From Monoplex corrugatus (lineage: Eukaryota > Mollusca > Gastropoda > Littorinimorpha > Ranellidae), in NCBI GenBank assembly GCA_030674185.1, contig CM060312.1:929992-993991 (forward strand): a stretch of 64,000 bases of DNA, read 5' to 3'. The notes beneath the pieces were generated by a model. It searched no databases. It had not been told where the DNA came from and saw only the letters and a list, made by a program, of their open reading frames with translations. Position numbers and translations under genes: made by a program. The stretch's first letter is position 1. Each line of letters begins with the position of its first letter. This document shows, piece by piece, positions 8,685 through 22,785 of this stretch.

Positions 8685-11600
8685 ACACAGCCACAATAGA
8701 CACAATCACTGAGACACACAGTCACAGTCACAATCACAGACACAATCACAGACACATTCACAGTCACTGTCACAGACACAGACACAGTCACAGACACAGA
8801 CACAGACACAGTCACAGTCTCACAGACACAGACAGACACAGACACGGACACAAACACAGACACAGACACAAACACAGACACAGACACAGACACAGACACC
8901 ACAGACATAGACAAACACAGACACAGACACAGACACAGTCACAGACACAGACACAGACAGACACAGACAGACACAGACACAGACACACAGACACAGACAG
9001 ACACAGACACAGACACAGACAGACACAGACACGGACACAAACACACAGACACAGACACAGACACAGACTCAGACACAGACACAAACATAGACACAGACAC
9101 AGACACGGACACAGACACAGACACAGACACAGTCACAAACACAATCACAGACACAGTCACAGACACAAACATAGACACAGACACAGATACAGACACAAAC
9201 ACAATCACAGACACAGTCACAGACAGACACAGTCACAATCACACAGTCACAGACACAGACACACACACACAGACACACAGTCACAGTCAGTCACAGTCAC
9301 ACATACACAGTCACAGTAACAGCCACAGACACAGTCACAGACACAGACACCATCACAGACACAGACACAGACAGAGCCACAGACACAGACACAGTCACCG
9401 CACTCAGACACCGTCACAGACATACACACAGACACAGTCATAGTCACAGACACAGTCACAGTCACTGACACAGTCACAGACATAGACACACAGTCACAGT
9501 CACTGACACAGTCACAGACATAGACATAGACAGAGACAGAGACACAGAAACACAGTCAACAGTCACAGACACAGACACAGTCACAGACACAGACACAGTC
9601 ACAGACACAGACACAGTCACAGACACAGTCACAGTCACAGACACAGACAAAGTCACAGACACAGACACACACAGACATAGACACAGACACAGACACAGAT
9701 ACAGTCACAGTCAAAGACACAGACACAGACACAGACATAGACATAGACACAGACAAAGACACAGTCACAGACACAGTCACATTCACAGACACAGTCACAG
9801 TCACAGAACACACACAGACATAGACACAGACACAGACACACATACAGTCACAGTCAAAGACACAGACACAGTCACAGACACACAGTCACAGACACAGTCA
9901 CAGACACAGACACAGTCACAGTCACAGACATAGACACAGACAAGACATAGACATAGACAAGACACAGTCAGAGACATAGACATAGACACAGACACAGACA
10001 CAGTCACAGACATAGACACAGACACAGACATAGACACAGACACAGACACAGACACAGACATAGACTATAAACACAGACACAGTCACAGTCACAGTCAAAG
10101 ACACAGACACACAGTCACAGACACACAGTCACAGACACACAGTCACAGACACAGTCACAGTAACTGACACAGTCACAGACATAGACACAGACACAGTCAA
10201 AGTCACAGTCAAAGACACAGACACACAGTCACAGACACACAGTCACAGACACAGACACAGTCACTGACACAGTCACAGTCACAGACACAGTCACAGACAC
10301 AGTCACTGACACAGTCACAGTCCAGACATAGACATAGACACAGACACAGATACAGTCACTGACACAGTCACAGACATAGACATAGACATAGACATAGACA
10401 CAGACACAAACACAGTCAAAGTCACAGTCAAAGACACAAATACACAGTCACAGACACACACAGTCACAGACACAGACACAGTCACTGACATAGTCACAGA
10501 CACAGTAACTGACACAGTCACAGACATAGACACAGACACAGACACAGTCACTGACACAGTCAAAGACACAGACACAGTCAAAGTCAAAGTCACAGTCACA
10601 GTCACACAGTCACAGACAGAAACAGTCACAGACACAGACACACAGGCACAGTCACACAGTCACAGACAGAAAGTCACAGACACAGACACACAGACACAGT
10701 CAAGGACACAGACACAGTCAAGGACACAGTCACAGACATAGACACTGACACTGACATAGTCACAGACACAGACACAGACACAGACATAGACATAAACACA
10801 GACACAGACACAGATATAATCACAGTCACAGACACAGACACAGACACAGACACACACAGTTACAGACACACACATACAACCACAGACACAGAGACACAGA
10901 CAGAGTCACAGACACACACACAGTCACAGACACACACACACAATCACAGACATAGACACCGTCACAGACATAGACACAGACACGGACGCAGACACAGACA
11001 TAGACACAGACACAGTCACAGACACAGTCACAGACAGAGTCACAGACATAGACACAGACACAGACACAGACATAGACACAGACAGAGTCACAGACAGAGT
11101 CACAGACATAGAGACAGACACAGTCACAGTCACAGACGTCACAGACAGACACACAGACAGACATAACACAGACACAGTCACAGACACAGACACAGACACA
11201 GTCAGAGCAGACAGACACAGACACAGCAGCAACATCACAGACACAGGCACAGCACAGACACAGACACAGACACAGACATAGACACAGACACAGTCACAGA
11301 CACAGACAAACACCACGACACAGACACAGACACACACACAGTCACAGACACACACACAATCACAGACACAGACACACAGAGAGTCATAGACAAAGACAGA
11401 CACAACACAAACACAGTCACACACACACACACACAACAACATACACACACACACACAACAATCACAGACAAAGACACAGACATAGACACAAACACAGAGT
11501 CACAGCATAGACACAGACACAGACACAGACACAGATATAGACACAGACACAGAGACACAGATCGAGTCACAGACACAGACACTCACTCACACACACACAC

Positions 11601-11716
11601 TCACACATACAGTCACAGACACAGACACACACAGTCACAGACACAGTCACAGATACAGTCACAGACAGTCACAGACACACACAGTCACAGACACACACAG
11701 TCACAGACACAGACAC
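8685..11716. repeat. CACAGA/CACAGT hexanucleotide array, first block
   Basis: Continuous (ACAGAC)n mixed with ACAGTC, ATAGAC and AAAGAC variants. The long His-Arg-Thr or Val-Ser-Val ORFs on both strands are repeat translations. The array begins right at the acceptor TCTGTGCAG of the exon at 8,674. Confidence 0.95.
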
Positions 11717-11717
11717 A

Positions 11718-12010
11718 GACTGATACTCACTTTTTGGGTACATAGGGTGATGTTGCAGAGTACATATGGTGATGCATGAGTTTATGCTGTGCATAGGTGT
11801 ATGCATGAGTATGTCATTCAAGGGTGATGTATGCATGAGTTTTTGGTGGTTCATGGTTTACATAGTATGTCGTGTACGAAAGGGAATTTTGTGTGCATGT
11901 GGGTGTAGTTTTGAAAACAGTTCACCCAAACTGGGAACTTGGGTTGGACTGGGTTTGTCAGTCAGTCTCCAAAAAAAAAAAAACCACCTTGAGAAAGCGT
12001 CTGGGGCTCC
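11718..12010. other. Non-repetitive island within the CACAGA array
   Basis: Complex sequence with several ATGCATGAGT copies spaced 30-50 bp, then a 13-A run. A good donor-like site (AAAAAGTGAGTATC on the minus strand near 11,730) follows a short open frame. The exons on either side of this intron already join in phase, so no exon is needed here. Confidence 0.5.
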
Positions 12011-12305
12011 ATAAATTAAAAGAAAAAGAAAGGAGAAAAATAAGAAAAGAAGAAGCAGAACAAGAAAGCAAACAAGAAGGCAAAAAGAAGGTGAAAAAAG
12101 GAGAAGAAGAAGAAGGAGAAGAAGAAGAAGAAGAAGAAAGAGGAGGAGAAGAAGAAAAAGAAAGAAAGAAGTAGAAAAAGGAGAAGAAGAAGGAGAAGAG
12201 GAAGGAGAAGACAAGGATGAAAAAGAAGGAGAAGAAGAAGAAGAAGAGAAAGAAAGTGAATTAGAAAGAGAAAAAGAAGAAGAAAAATAAAAAAGAAGGC
12301 AAAAA
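12010..12305. repeat. Purine-rich GAA/GAAGGA tract
   Basis: Nearly 300 bp of A and G on the plus strand, mainly GAA with GGA and AAA. A long homopurine strand of this kind can form triplex DNA. The Lys/Glu and Phe/Leu ORFs over it are not genes. Confidence 0.9.
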
Positions 12306-15300
12306 AGAAACACACAGAGACAGACACACACACCACACACAGACACAGTCGCAGACACAGACATAGACACAGACACACACAGATACAGACAAAGACACAG
12401 ACACACAGTCACACACACATACACAGACACACAGACACAGATACAGTCACACACACATACACAGATACTGTTACACACAGACACAGACACATAGACAGCC
12501 ACACAGTCACAGTCACAGTCACAGACGCAGACACAGTCACACAGTTACAAACACACAGACACAGACACACAGACACAAACACAGTCACAGTCAAAGTCAC
12601 AAACACACAGACACAGTCACAGTCACAGTCACAGTCATAGACACAGACACAGACACACAGACACAGACACAGTCACAGACACAGACACAGACAAAGTCAC
12701 AGTCATAGACACAGACACAGACACACAGACACAGACACAGACACAGACACAGTCACAGACACAGACAGAGACACAGTCACAGTCAAAGTCACAGACACAG
12801 ACACAGTCAAAGATACAGACACAGACATAGACACAGACACAGTCACAGACACAGACACAGACAAACACACACACATTCACAGACACAGACATAAACACAC
12901 ACACAGTCACAGACACAGACACAGTCAGAGTCAGAGACACAGACACAGACACACAGATACAATCACAGACACAGGCACAGTCACAGACACAGACACAGAC
13001 ACAGTCACAGACACTGACACAGACACAGACACAGACACAGAACACAGTCACAGACACAGACACAGACAAACACACACACACAATCACAGACACAGACAGA
13101 GTCACAGACACAGACACAAACACACACACAGTCACACACACACACACATACACACACACACACAATCACAGACAAAGACACAGACATAGACACAGACACA
13201 GAGTCACAGACATAGACACAGACACAGACACAGACACAGATATAGACACAGACACAGTCACAGACACAGACACAGACACAGTCACAGTCACAGTCATAGA
13301 CACAGACACAGACACACAGACACAGACACACAGTCACAGTCACACCGTCACGGTCACACATACAGACGCAGACACAGTCACAGTCAAAGACACAAACACA
13401 CACAGACAGTCACAGTCACAGTCATAGACACAGACACACAGACACAGTGTCTATGCTGTGTCTGTGTGTCTGTGTCTGTGTCTATGACTGTGACAAACAC
13501 ACAATCACAGACACAGACAGAGTCATAGACACAGACACAGACACAAACACACACACGTCACAGACACAGACACAGACACAGTCAGAGTCAGAGACAGACA
13601 CAGACATAGACAAACACACACACAATCACAGACACAGACATAAACACAGACACAGTCACAGACACAGACACAGTCAGAGTCAGAGACACAGACACACAGA
13701 CACAATCACAGACACCAGTCCACAGTCACAGACCAGTCAGACAGACACACACAACACAGACACAGTACAGTCAAGACACAGACACAGACACACACAGTCA
13801 CAGACACAGACACAGCACAGTCACGTCATAGACACAGTACAGACACAGACACACAACAGACACAGACACAGACACAGACACAGTACACAGTCACAGTCAC
13901 AGACACAACACAGATCACAGACACAGACACAATCACAGACACAGACACAGACACAGACACAGACACAGTCAGACAGACACAGACACACAGACACAATCAC
14001 ACACAACACAGTCACAACACGACACAGCACACAACACAGACACAGTCACAGACCACAGACAACACAGGACACAGACAACGTCAGAGACACAGACACACAG
14101 ACACAATCACAGCACACAAGGCACAGTCACAGACACAGACACAGACAGACACAGACACAGTCACACGAACTACGATCACGTCACAGTCATAGACACAGAC
14201 ACAGACACAGAACACAGACACAGACACAGTCACAGACACAGACACAGCACAGACACAACCAGACACAACACAACACAGTCACAGTCAAAAGACACAGACA
14301 CAGTACAGCACAGTCAAGTCAAGACACAGACACACATAGACAACACAGACACGTCAAAAGACACAGTCACAGTCATAGACACAGACACAGACACTCACAG
14401 ACACACAGACACAGACACAGACACAGTCACAGACACAGACACAGACAGACACAGTCACAGTCATCAGACACAGACACAGACACAGACACAGTCACAGACA
14501 ATCACAGCACACAGACAGACAGACACAGTCAACAGTCACAGTCACAGACACAGACACAGTCAGCACAGCACAGACAGTCACAGTCACAGACACAAGACAC
14601 AGTCACAGTCACAGTCACAGTCATAGACACAGACACAGACACAGTCACAGACACAGACACAGTCACAGCACAGACACAGTCACAGACACAGACACAGACA
14701 CAGCACATCAAGCACAGACACAGACACAGACACAGTCACAGTCACAGTCATACACACAGACACAGACACACAGACACAGTGTCTATGACTGTGTCTGTGT
14801 GTCTGTGTCTGTGTCTATGACTGTGACAAACACACACACAATCACAGAACAGACACAGTCATAGACACAGACACAGACACAAACACACACACAAGTCACA
14901 GACACAGACACAGACACAGTCATAGAGACACAGACACAGACACACAGACACAGACAACACAGCACAAGTCACAACAGCACGTAAACACAGATCACACAGA
15001 CACAGACACAGTCACAGTCAGCAAAGACACACAGACACATCAGACACAGTCACAGTCACAGACACAGACACAGACACAGACACAGACACAGACACATGCA
15101 TACAGTCACAGTATGTCACGTCACGACAGTCACAGACAGGACAACACAGACACAGCACAGTCACAGACACAGACAAGTCAAGACAACAGACACAGACACA
15201 AGACACAACACAGACATCACAGCACAGACACAGACACAAGAACAGTCAGACAGAGTCACAGCACACACAGCACAGAACAGACACAGACACAGACACAACA

Positions 15301-18000
15301 CACACAGACACAGTCACAGACACCAGACATAAACACAGAACAGTCACAGACACAGCACACAGTCAAGCCAGTCAAGACACAGACACACACAGACACATCA
15401 CAGCAAGACACAGCACAGACACAGACACATACAGCACACACAGACACAGCACGACACAGCACACAGACACACAGACATCACAAGACAGACAACACAGACA
15501 CAGTCACAGTCATACACAGACACAGTCACAGACACAGACACAGCAAGAACAGCACAGTCAAGCACAGACACAGACACAGTCACAGACACAGCACAGACAC
15601 AGACACAGTCGACACAGACACAGTCACAGACCACAGACAGTCACAGTCAAGTCACACACAGACACAGACACAGTCACAGTCACAAGACACAGAACCAACA
15701 CAGCACAGATCACAGTCACAGACACAGCACACACAGACAACAACAGTCACCGAGTCCAGTCACAGACATGATACAACACACACAGACACAGACACAGCAA
15801 GTCAAGACACAGAACAGACAACAACACAGTCACAGACACAGACACAGACACAGAATCAAAACAGACATCAGTCCAGCACCACCACACAGACACAGACACA
15901 GACATAGACACAAGACACAGACACAGACAGATCAAAGACAAGTACACAGACACAGACACAGTCACAGTCATAGACACAGACACAGACACACAGACACAGT
16001 CACAGTCATCAGACACAGACAGACAGTCACAGACACAGACACAGACACAGACACAGACACAGACACAGACAGTCATCAGACACAGACACAGACACACAGA
16101 CACAGTCACACAGACACAGACACAGACACAGACACAGTCACAGCAACAGACACCACAACTACAGACACAGACACAGATCACAGTACATAGACACAGACAC
16201 AGACACAGACACAGTCACAGACACAGACACCAGACACAGTCACAGTCACAGTCAAGACACGATCACAGACACAGACCAGTCACCCCCCCACAGCACAGTC
16301 GACACAGCACAGACACAGCACAGTCACACAGCGACACAGGTCACAACAGACAGACAAGTCACAGTCAAAGACACAAGACACAGACACAGTCACAGTCACA
16401 GTCAAGACACAGACACAGACACACAGACACAGTCTACTGTCATTCGACTGGCATGAGACAAACAACACACAATCACAGACACAGACAGATCATGACACAG
16501 ACACAGACACAAACACACACACAGTCACAGACACAGCACAGACACAGACACATCAATCACAGACACAGACACAGTCACAGACATAGACACAGACACAATC
16601 ACAGACAGACACAGACACAGACACAGACATAGACACAGACACAGTCACAGACACAGCACAGTCACAGACACAAACACAGTCACAGTCATCAGACACAGAC
16701 ACAGACACAGACACAGTCACAGTCATAGACACAGTCACAGACACAGACAGTCAAAGACACAGACACAGTCACAGACACAGACACAGTCACAGACATAGCA
16801 CAGTCACAGACACAGACACAGACACAGTCACAGTCACAGTCACAGACACAGACACGAACAGAAACAGTCACAGTCACAGACACAGACACAGTCACAGTCA
16901 CAGTCATAGACACAGACACAGACACAGACACAGTCACAGTCATAGACACAGACACAGTCACAGTCATAGACGTAGACACAGACACAGACACAGTCATAGA
17001 CACAGACACAGACACAGACACAGTCAATGACACAGACACAGACACAGTCACAGACACAGTCACAGTCACAGACACAGACACAGTCACAGTCACAGTCACA
17101 GTCATAGACACAGACACAGTCACAGTCACAGTCATAGACACAGTCACAGACACAGACAGTCAAAGACACAGACACAGACACAGACACCAAAGACACAGAC
17201 AGACACAGACACAGTCCACAGACACAGACACAGTCACAGTCATAGACACAGACACAGACACACAGACACAGTCAAAGACACAGACACAGTCACAGTCACA
17301 GACACAGACACAGACACACAGACACAGAGACACACAGACACAGACACAGTCACAGTCACAGTCACAGACACAGACACACAGACACAGTCACAGAACCAGA
17401 CACAGACACACAGACACACAGACACAATCACAGTCACATTCACAGTCACAGACACAGACACAGATACACAGACACAGACACAGATACAGACACAGTCACA
17501 GTCACACAGACAGTCAGTCACAGACACACATTCACAGTCACAGTCACACAGACAGAGTCACAGACAGAGTCACAGACAGAGTCACAGTCACAGACACACG
17601 GTCACATTCACAGTCACAGTCACAGTCACACAGACACACAGTCACAGACACACAGTCACACAGTCACAAAAAACCAGACGCACAGTCACAGACACAGTCA
17701 CAGTCACAGACACAGACACAGTCACAGACACAGTCACAGACACACGTCACAGTCACAGACACAGTCACAGACACAGTCAGAGACACAGTCACAGTCACAC
17801 AGACACAGACAGTCACAGACACAGACACAGACACACAGTCACAGAAACATAGACACAGTCACAGACAGACACAGTCACACAGTCACAGACACAGACACAC
17901 ACAATCATAGACACACAGTCAGAGAGACAATCACAGACACACAATCACAGACACAGACAAAGGTACAGTCACACAGTCACAATCATTCACAGTCAGTATC
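12306..18000. repeat. CACAGA/CACAGT hexanucleotide array, second block
   Basis: Same hexamer family as 8,685-11,716. Short strand flips occur at 13,447-13,495 and 14,778-14,826, where TGTCTGTGTC replaces GACACAGACA. A decayed relative lies near 16,430-16,460. From about 13,690 to 16,500 single bases are missing from the motif very often. From about 17,500 the hexamer grades into CAGAGT/CACAGT variants and then AAC-rich sequence. Confidence 0.95.
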
Positions 18001-18039
18001 ACAGGCACTGACATAGTTACAATCACAATCACCGACAAA

Positions 18040-18260
18040 GTCTCAGACAACAGCTAACAACAGCAAAAAACAAGACAACATCATCCAACAGCAAAAAGTA
18101 AAACATCAACAAACGGCAAACATAAAAAACAACAAACAACAATAAGAGCTAACAGCAAACAACAAAGAAGATAACAACAACATAAGACAACAGCAACAAG
18201 ACAACAATAAACAACAACAGCCAACAAAACGACAACAAACGGAAACAATAGAGACAGTCA
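18040..18260. repeat. AAC-rich low-complexity intron sequence
   Basis: CAACAGCAAACAACA-type sequence between the hexamer array and the donor of the exon at 18,297. No coding motif. Confidence 0.75.
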
Positions 18261-18296
18261 TTGAAACAGTCAACACCTTTCACAGCCTTCACTGAC

Positions 18297-18526
18297 CTGT
18301 CAAAGAATTTTCTGCTGGCTGAAGACAGATCTTCATCCTTAAATTGCTGGAGCAAGGATGTGGACAAGTCGGCCATGCTGTGTGGGCCTACCCCATTCCT
18401 GAACACGTTCTTGATGGGCGTCGTCTTCAGATCCAAGCTTTTGGTGCCGCTGATGGCATTGCCCAGACTGAAGCAGCCCAGGTCTGACCCCTGACCACCC
18501 TTGTCCTTCCGCGCCTTCTTCCACAC
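18297..18526 (-). CDS. Stalk exon of the GTPase-kinase gene (exon 7 of those visible)
   Basis: Minus-strand exon of 230 bp, acceptor CTGTGCCAG, donor GTCAGTGAAG. It encodes VWKKARKDKGGQGSDLGCFS, then SGTKSLDLKTTPIKNVF, GVGPHSMADLSTSLLQQF and DEDLSSASRKFFDR. The start is a basic patch; the remainder alternates Gly-rich and helical parts. It begins in phase 0, fitting the AAA end of the exon at 41,539, and ends with AG completed by the G of the exon at 8,674. The exon's first nine bases (GTGTGGAAG) and its acceptor reappear in every unit of the 38-bp array at 18,527-18,970 and 19,427-19,850. Confidence 0.85.
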
Positions 18527-18976
18527 CTGGCACAGCGTAGACAACACTGATGTAATCTTCCACACTTGGTACAGCATACATAATACGGTGGTAATCTTCC
18601 ACACCTAGTATACCATAGAAAATGGTGTGCACTTTCTGTACAGCTAGTTGGTTCTTCAGCCGATACAGTATACACCTGTATCAGCATAGACAATATTGTG
18701 GTAATCTTCCACACTTGACACAGCATAGACATCTGTGGCAATCTTCCCACACCTGGTACAGCACAGACAATATTGTGGTAATCTTCCACACCTTGCACAG
18801 CATAGACAAGACTGTGGTAATCTTCCACACCTGGTACAGCAAACCAGACTGTGGTAATCTTCCACACCTTGTACAGCATAGACAGACTGTGGTAATCTTC
18901 CACACCTTGTACAGCATAGACAGACTGTGGTAATCTTCCACACCTTGTACAGCATAGACAGACTGTGGTAATCTTC
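18527..18976. repeat. 38-bp minisatellite derived from an exon acceptor, first block
   Basis: The unit is ACAGACTGTGGTAATCTTCC plus ACACCTTGTACAGCATAG. On the minus strand each unit reads CTGTACCAG/CTGTACAAG then GTGTGGAAGA, the same junction as the real acceptor of the exon at 18,526. Units nearest the exon are the most diverged. A LINE interrupts the array at 18,977. Confidence 0.9.
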
Positions 18977-19418
18977 TACTGGTGAAAGGTCTTTCTCTTT
19001 TCAAGCTCCATCGATGTGGAACAGACTGCCAGACTCTCTCAGACATTCAGATTATTTCTCTTCTTTCAAGTCTAAACTTAAAACCCATCTATTTTCTCAC
19101 AACTAGTCAATGCTGCGTAGGGGTACCACCTATGTCATAGCCGTCTAAGCCTTGTTTTGACATACTGTTTCAGGGTGTGTTTTCTATTGCATGTGTTTGT
19201 TGTATAATTGAACGTTGTGTGATTTGGTTTTGTAGCAATGCTTGAGATGAGTGAGTGTTGTGCTCTAGGATTTGTTGGTTTCTGTAGTGGTGGTATTCGT
19301 AGTTGTTTGTGAGGTGTGTGGTTGTGTGTGTAGGAGAGGTGAATGCAGTATATTTTTGTAAAGCACTTAGAGAAATTATTTTGATTAAGCGCTATATAAG
19401 AAGCCATTATTATTATTA
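18977..19418 (+). mobile_element. CR1/L2-type LINE 3' end (second family)
   Basis: Encodes ERSFSFQAPSMWNRLPDSLR and FKSKLKTHLFSHN followed by a stop, the C-terminal signature of CR1/L2-type reverse transcriptases. A roughly 300-bp untranslated tail follows, ending GCGCTATATAAGAAGCC and ATT repeats. It is flanked by TAATCTTC at 18,969-18,976 and 19,419-19,426. That duplication is hard to separate from the host 38-bp repeat, which also contains the word. It differs from the copies at 25, 31 and 45 kb. Confidence 0.85.
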
Positions 19419-19426
19419 TAATCTTC

Positions 19427-19915
19427 CACACCTAGTACAGCATAGACAGACTGTGGTAATCTTCCACACCTTGTACAGCATAGACAGACTGTGGTAATCT
19501 TCCACACCTTGTACAGCATAGACAGACTGTGGTAATCTTCCACACCTTGTACAGCATAGACAGACAGTGGTAATCTTCCACACCTTGTACAGCATAGACA
19601 GACAGTGGTAATCTTCCACACCTTGTACAGCATAGACAGACTGTGGTAATCTTCCACACCTTGTACAGCATAGACAGACTGTGGTAATCTTCCACACCTT
19701 GTACAGCATAGACAGACTGTGGTAATCTTCCACACCTTGTACAGCATAGACAGACTGTGGTAATCTTCCACACCTTGTACAGCATAGACAGACTGTGGTA
19801 ATCTTCCACACCTTTGTACAGCATAGACAGACTGTTGGTAATCTCCAACAACCTTACAGAAACAGACAGTGAAACTTCCACACCTGTACAGCAAGACAGA
19901 CGTGTAACTCCACAC
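19427..19915. repeat. 38-bp minisatellite, second block
   Basis: About eleven units of the same 38-bp repeat, nearly identical until about 19,810. Single-base insertions and losses then accumulate. Because 38 is not a multiple of 3 and no unit has a minus-strand stop, all three minus frames stay open, giving spurious ORFs of 131-258 residues. Confidence 0.9.
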
Positions 19916-20040
19916 AACATGCACAAACAACAACACACACACACACAAACACACCACACGCACACACTACACCACACACAGCAACACACACACACACACA
20001 CACACAACACACACACAACGCACACGCACACAAAACTAAA
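19916..20040. repeat. Short CA-rich tract
   Basis: Irregular ACACAC/AACAC sequence joining the 38-bp and 40-bp arrays. Confidence 0.8.
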
Positions 20041-21052
20041 GTGAGATGGCTGTCCACAATATTCAATACTATGATGATATATTATGTTGTCTGGAACAAA
20101 AGGATTAACTGAGGTAAGGTTGCTGTCCACAACATTAACGTGGTGATATTCTGTCTGTCTGTGAACAAAACATTTAACATGGTGATATTCTGTGCTGTCT
20201 GTGAACAAAACATTAGCATGGTGATATGTGTGCTGTCTGTGAACAAAACATTTAACATATACGGCTGCAACAAAACTTAAGTGAATGTGCTGCGTGACAA
20301 AATCATTCCGTACTTATGTGATATGTTGCTGTCTGTGAACAAAACATTTAACATGGTGATATTCTGTGCTGTCTGTGAACAAAACATTTAACATGGTGAT
20401 ATTTGTGCTGTCTGTGAACAAAACATTTAACATGGTGATATTCTGTGCGTCTGTGAACAAAACATTTAACATGGTGATATTGTGTGCTGTCTGTGAACAA
20501 AACATTTAACATGGTGATATTGTGTGCTGTCTGTGAACAAAACATTTAACATGGTGATATTCTGTGCTGTCTGCGAACAAAACATTTAACATGGTGATAT
20601 TCTGTGCTGTCTGTGAACAAAACATTTAACATGGTGATATTGTGTGCTGTCTGTGAACAAAACATTTAACATGGTGATATTGTGTGCCGTCTGTGAACAA
20701 AACATTTAACATGGTGATATTCTGTGCTGTCTGCGAACAAAACATTTAACATGGTGATATTCTGTGCGTCTGTGAACAAAACATTTAACATGGTGATATT
20801 GTGTGCTGTCTGTGAACAAAACATTTAACATGGTGATATTGGTGCCGTCTGTGAACAAAACATTTAACATGTGATATTGTGTGCTGTCTGTGAACAAAAC
20901 ATTTAACATGGTGATATTGTGTGCTGTCTGTGAACAAAACATTTAACATGGTGATATTCTGTGCCGTCTGTGAACAAAACATTTAACATGGTGATATTCT
21001 GTGCTGTCTGTGAACAAAACATTTAACATGGTGATATTCTGTGCCGTCTGTG
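20041..21052. repeat. 40-bp minisatellite
   Basis: Unit AAAACATTTAACATGGTGAT followed by ATTCTGTGCTGTCTGTGAAC, spacing exactly 40 bp at 20,341-20,381. About 22 units; the left end (20,041-20,330) is degraded. ORFs with VLFTDST and KCFVHRQ on the minus strand are repeat translations. The right edge joins an RTE LINE at about 21,055. Confidence 0.95.
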
Positions 21053-21054
21053 AA

Positions 21055-22368
21055 CAAAAGATACACAAGGAAATAAGGAATAGGTGCAATGAAGCCAAGG
21101 AGGCGTTGCTGGAAACAAAATGCAAAGAAATAGAAGACCGACACGAAACAGCCCCGCAGTCTTTGTACAGAAACATTGAAGGAAATGCCCACAGGAGAAA
21201 GACGTGAACATCAACTGGTTGCTTAAAATCTAAAAATGGCACGCTTATTAAGGAAAAAGAAAAAATATTATATAAATGGGAAGAGTACATTTAAGACTTT
21301 TTGACGATGACAGAAACGAGAACATATTATAAAAAAGAATGTTGAAGGACCACTCATAATGAAAGATGAAGTCAGAGCAGCATTGAAAAAGATGAAACTG
21401 GGAATAGCCTCAGGACAGATGACATGATTGAGGCCCTAGAGGAATTTGGTACTGACAAAATAACAGTCCTCCTGAATGAAATTTATGACACTGGAAAAAT
21501 CCCTAAAAATATGTCAAAATTGCACTTTTCATTGCACTTCCAAAGAAAGTAGGGGTTATAGAAGGCGAACTCTATCGTACAATCAGCTTGATGAGTCATG
21601 TAACAAAATGTTTATTAAGAATAATCATGATGAGGACAAGGAACAGAATCAAAAGAGAACTAGCAGAAGAACATTGTGGATTTATCGATTTGAAGGGAAC
21701 GATTAATGCCATATACATCCTAAGAACTATCATAGGTCAATCGAGATGAATAAGGATTTATGTTTATGCTTTTTTGACTATACCAAAGCTTTTAATTGGT
21801 AAGACACGAAGAATTGATCAACCAAATAGAAAGGCTCAATGTTGATGGAAAAGATCTAAGAATAATCTGAAATATGTATCGGGAACAAACAGCTGCAATG
21901 AGAATAGAAAACTATGTAAGCTCTTTCCAAAACATCAAAAGAGGGATTAGACAATGATGGTTCTGTCACCAGATGTTTTCACTTTACAACGAAATCATCA
22001 TGAGAAACCTAGAAAAATACTCTGAATTAAGGGTTGGAGGAAAATGATAAATAATCCTCGTTACACAGATGACACCACGCAAGACAGTCTTGAAGGAGGC
22101 AGACACAAAATAAACATTAATGAAGAAGATTAGGAAGAGACAAACAATATCCATAGGACATTTATGAGGCAAGAAAAATTAGAGCACCTAGTCACAACAG
22201 GAAAGCTGGAGGGAAAAGAGCACCAGGTACACCCACAGAGAAAATATTGGACAGACTTATGCAGTGGATGAAGACAGAGAGGGTGGAAGATGTATTTGCA
22301 GCAACAAATGATTGATTTGTGCGGAGGGCCATGGTCGCCAACGCCATGCGGCAGGGCACGTGATGATG

Positions 22369-22428
<60 letters not shown>

Positions 22429-22434
22429 ATGATA
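21055..22434 (+). mobile_element. RTE-like LINE copy with internal deletions
   Basis: Contains the linker (RNRCNEAKEALLETKCKEIE), the RT start (MKDEVRAALKKMKLGIASG), and a jump from the YTDDT motif near 22,060 straight to the region coding QDSLEGGRHK. About 450 bp of the element is therefore missing. It ends with CATGCGGCAGGGCACGTGATGATG and a TGC/TGA repeat tail. Many frameshifts; dead. The YADD motif has become YTDD. Confidence 0.85.
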
Positions 22435-22532
22435 TCGCAACAAATGACATCATCGACATGACTTGACCAGCTTATTTGTTTTGGATTCTGGCACCGTTAC
22501 CACATACAGCCAGCATGCCTGCTCTTTGATTT

Positions 22533-22535
<3 letters not shown>

Positions 22536-22598
<63 letters not shown>

Positions 22599-22719
22599 TG
22601 TGGTGTGTGTGTGGTGTGTGAGTGTGTGTGTGTGTGAGTGTGTGTGTGGTGAGTGTGTGAGTGTGTGTGGTGTGTGATGTGAGTGTGTGGTGTGTGTGTG
22701 TGTGAGTGTGTGTGTGTGT

Positions 22720-22785
<66 letters not shown>
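22536..22785. repeat. GT microsatellite with GA interruptions
   Basis: About 250 bp of TG with scattered TGAG and TGG. The His-Thr and Cys-Val ORFs here are not genes. Confidence 0.97.

Noticed and set aside
11669..11854. Minus-strand exon ending at a strong GTGAGT donor
   Set aside because: Tandem ATGCATGAGT repeats make up the frame, there is no acceptor, and the flanking exons already join in phase.
8666..17527. Long His-Arg-Thr-Gln and Val-Ser-Cys ORFs, including one of 457 residues
   Set aside because: Translations of the CACAGA hexamer array in every frame.
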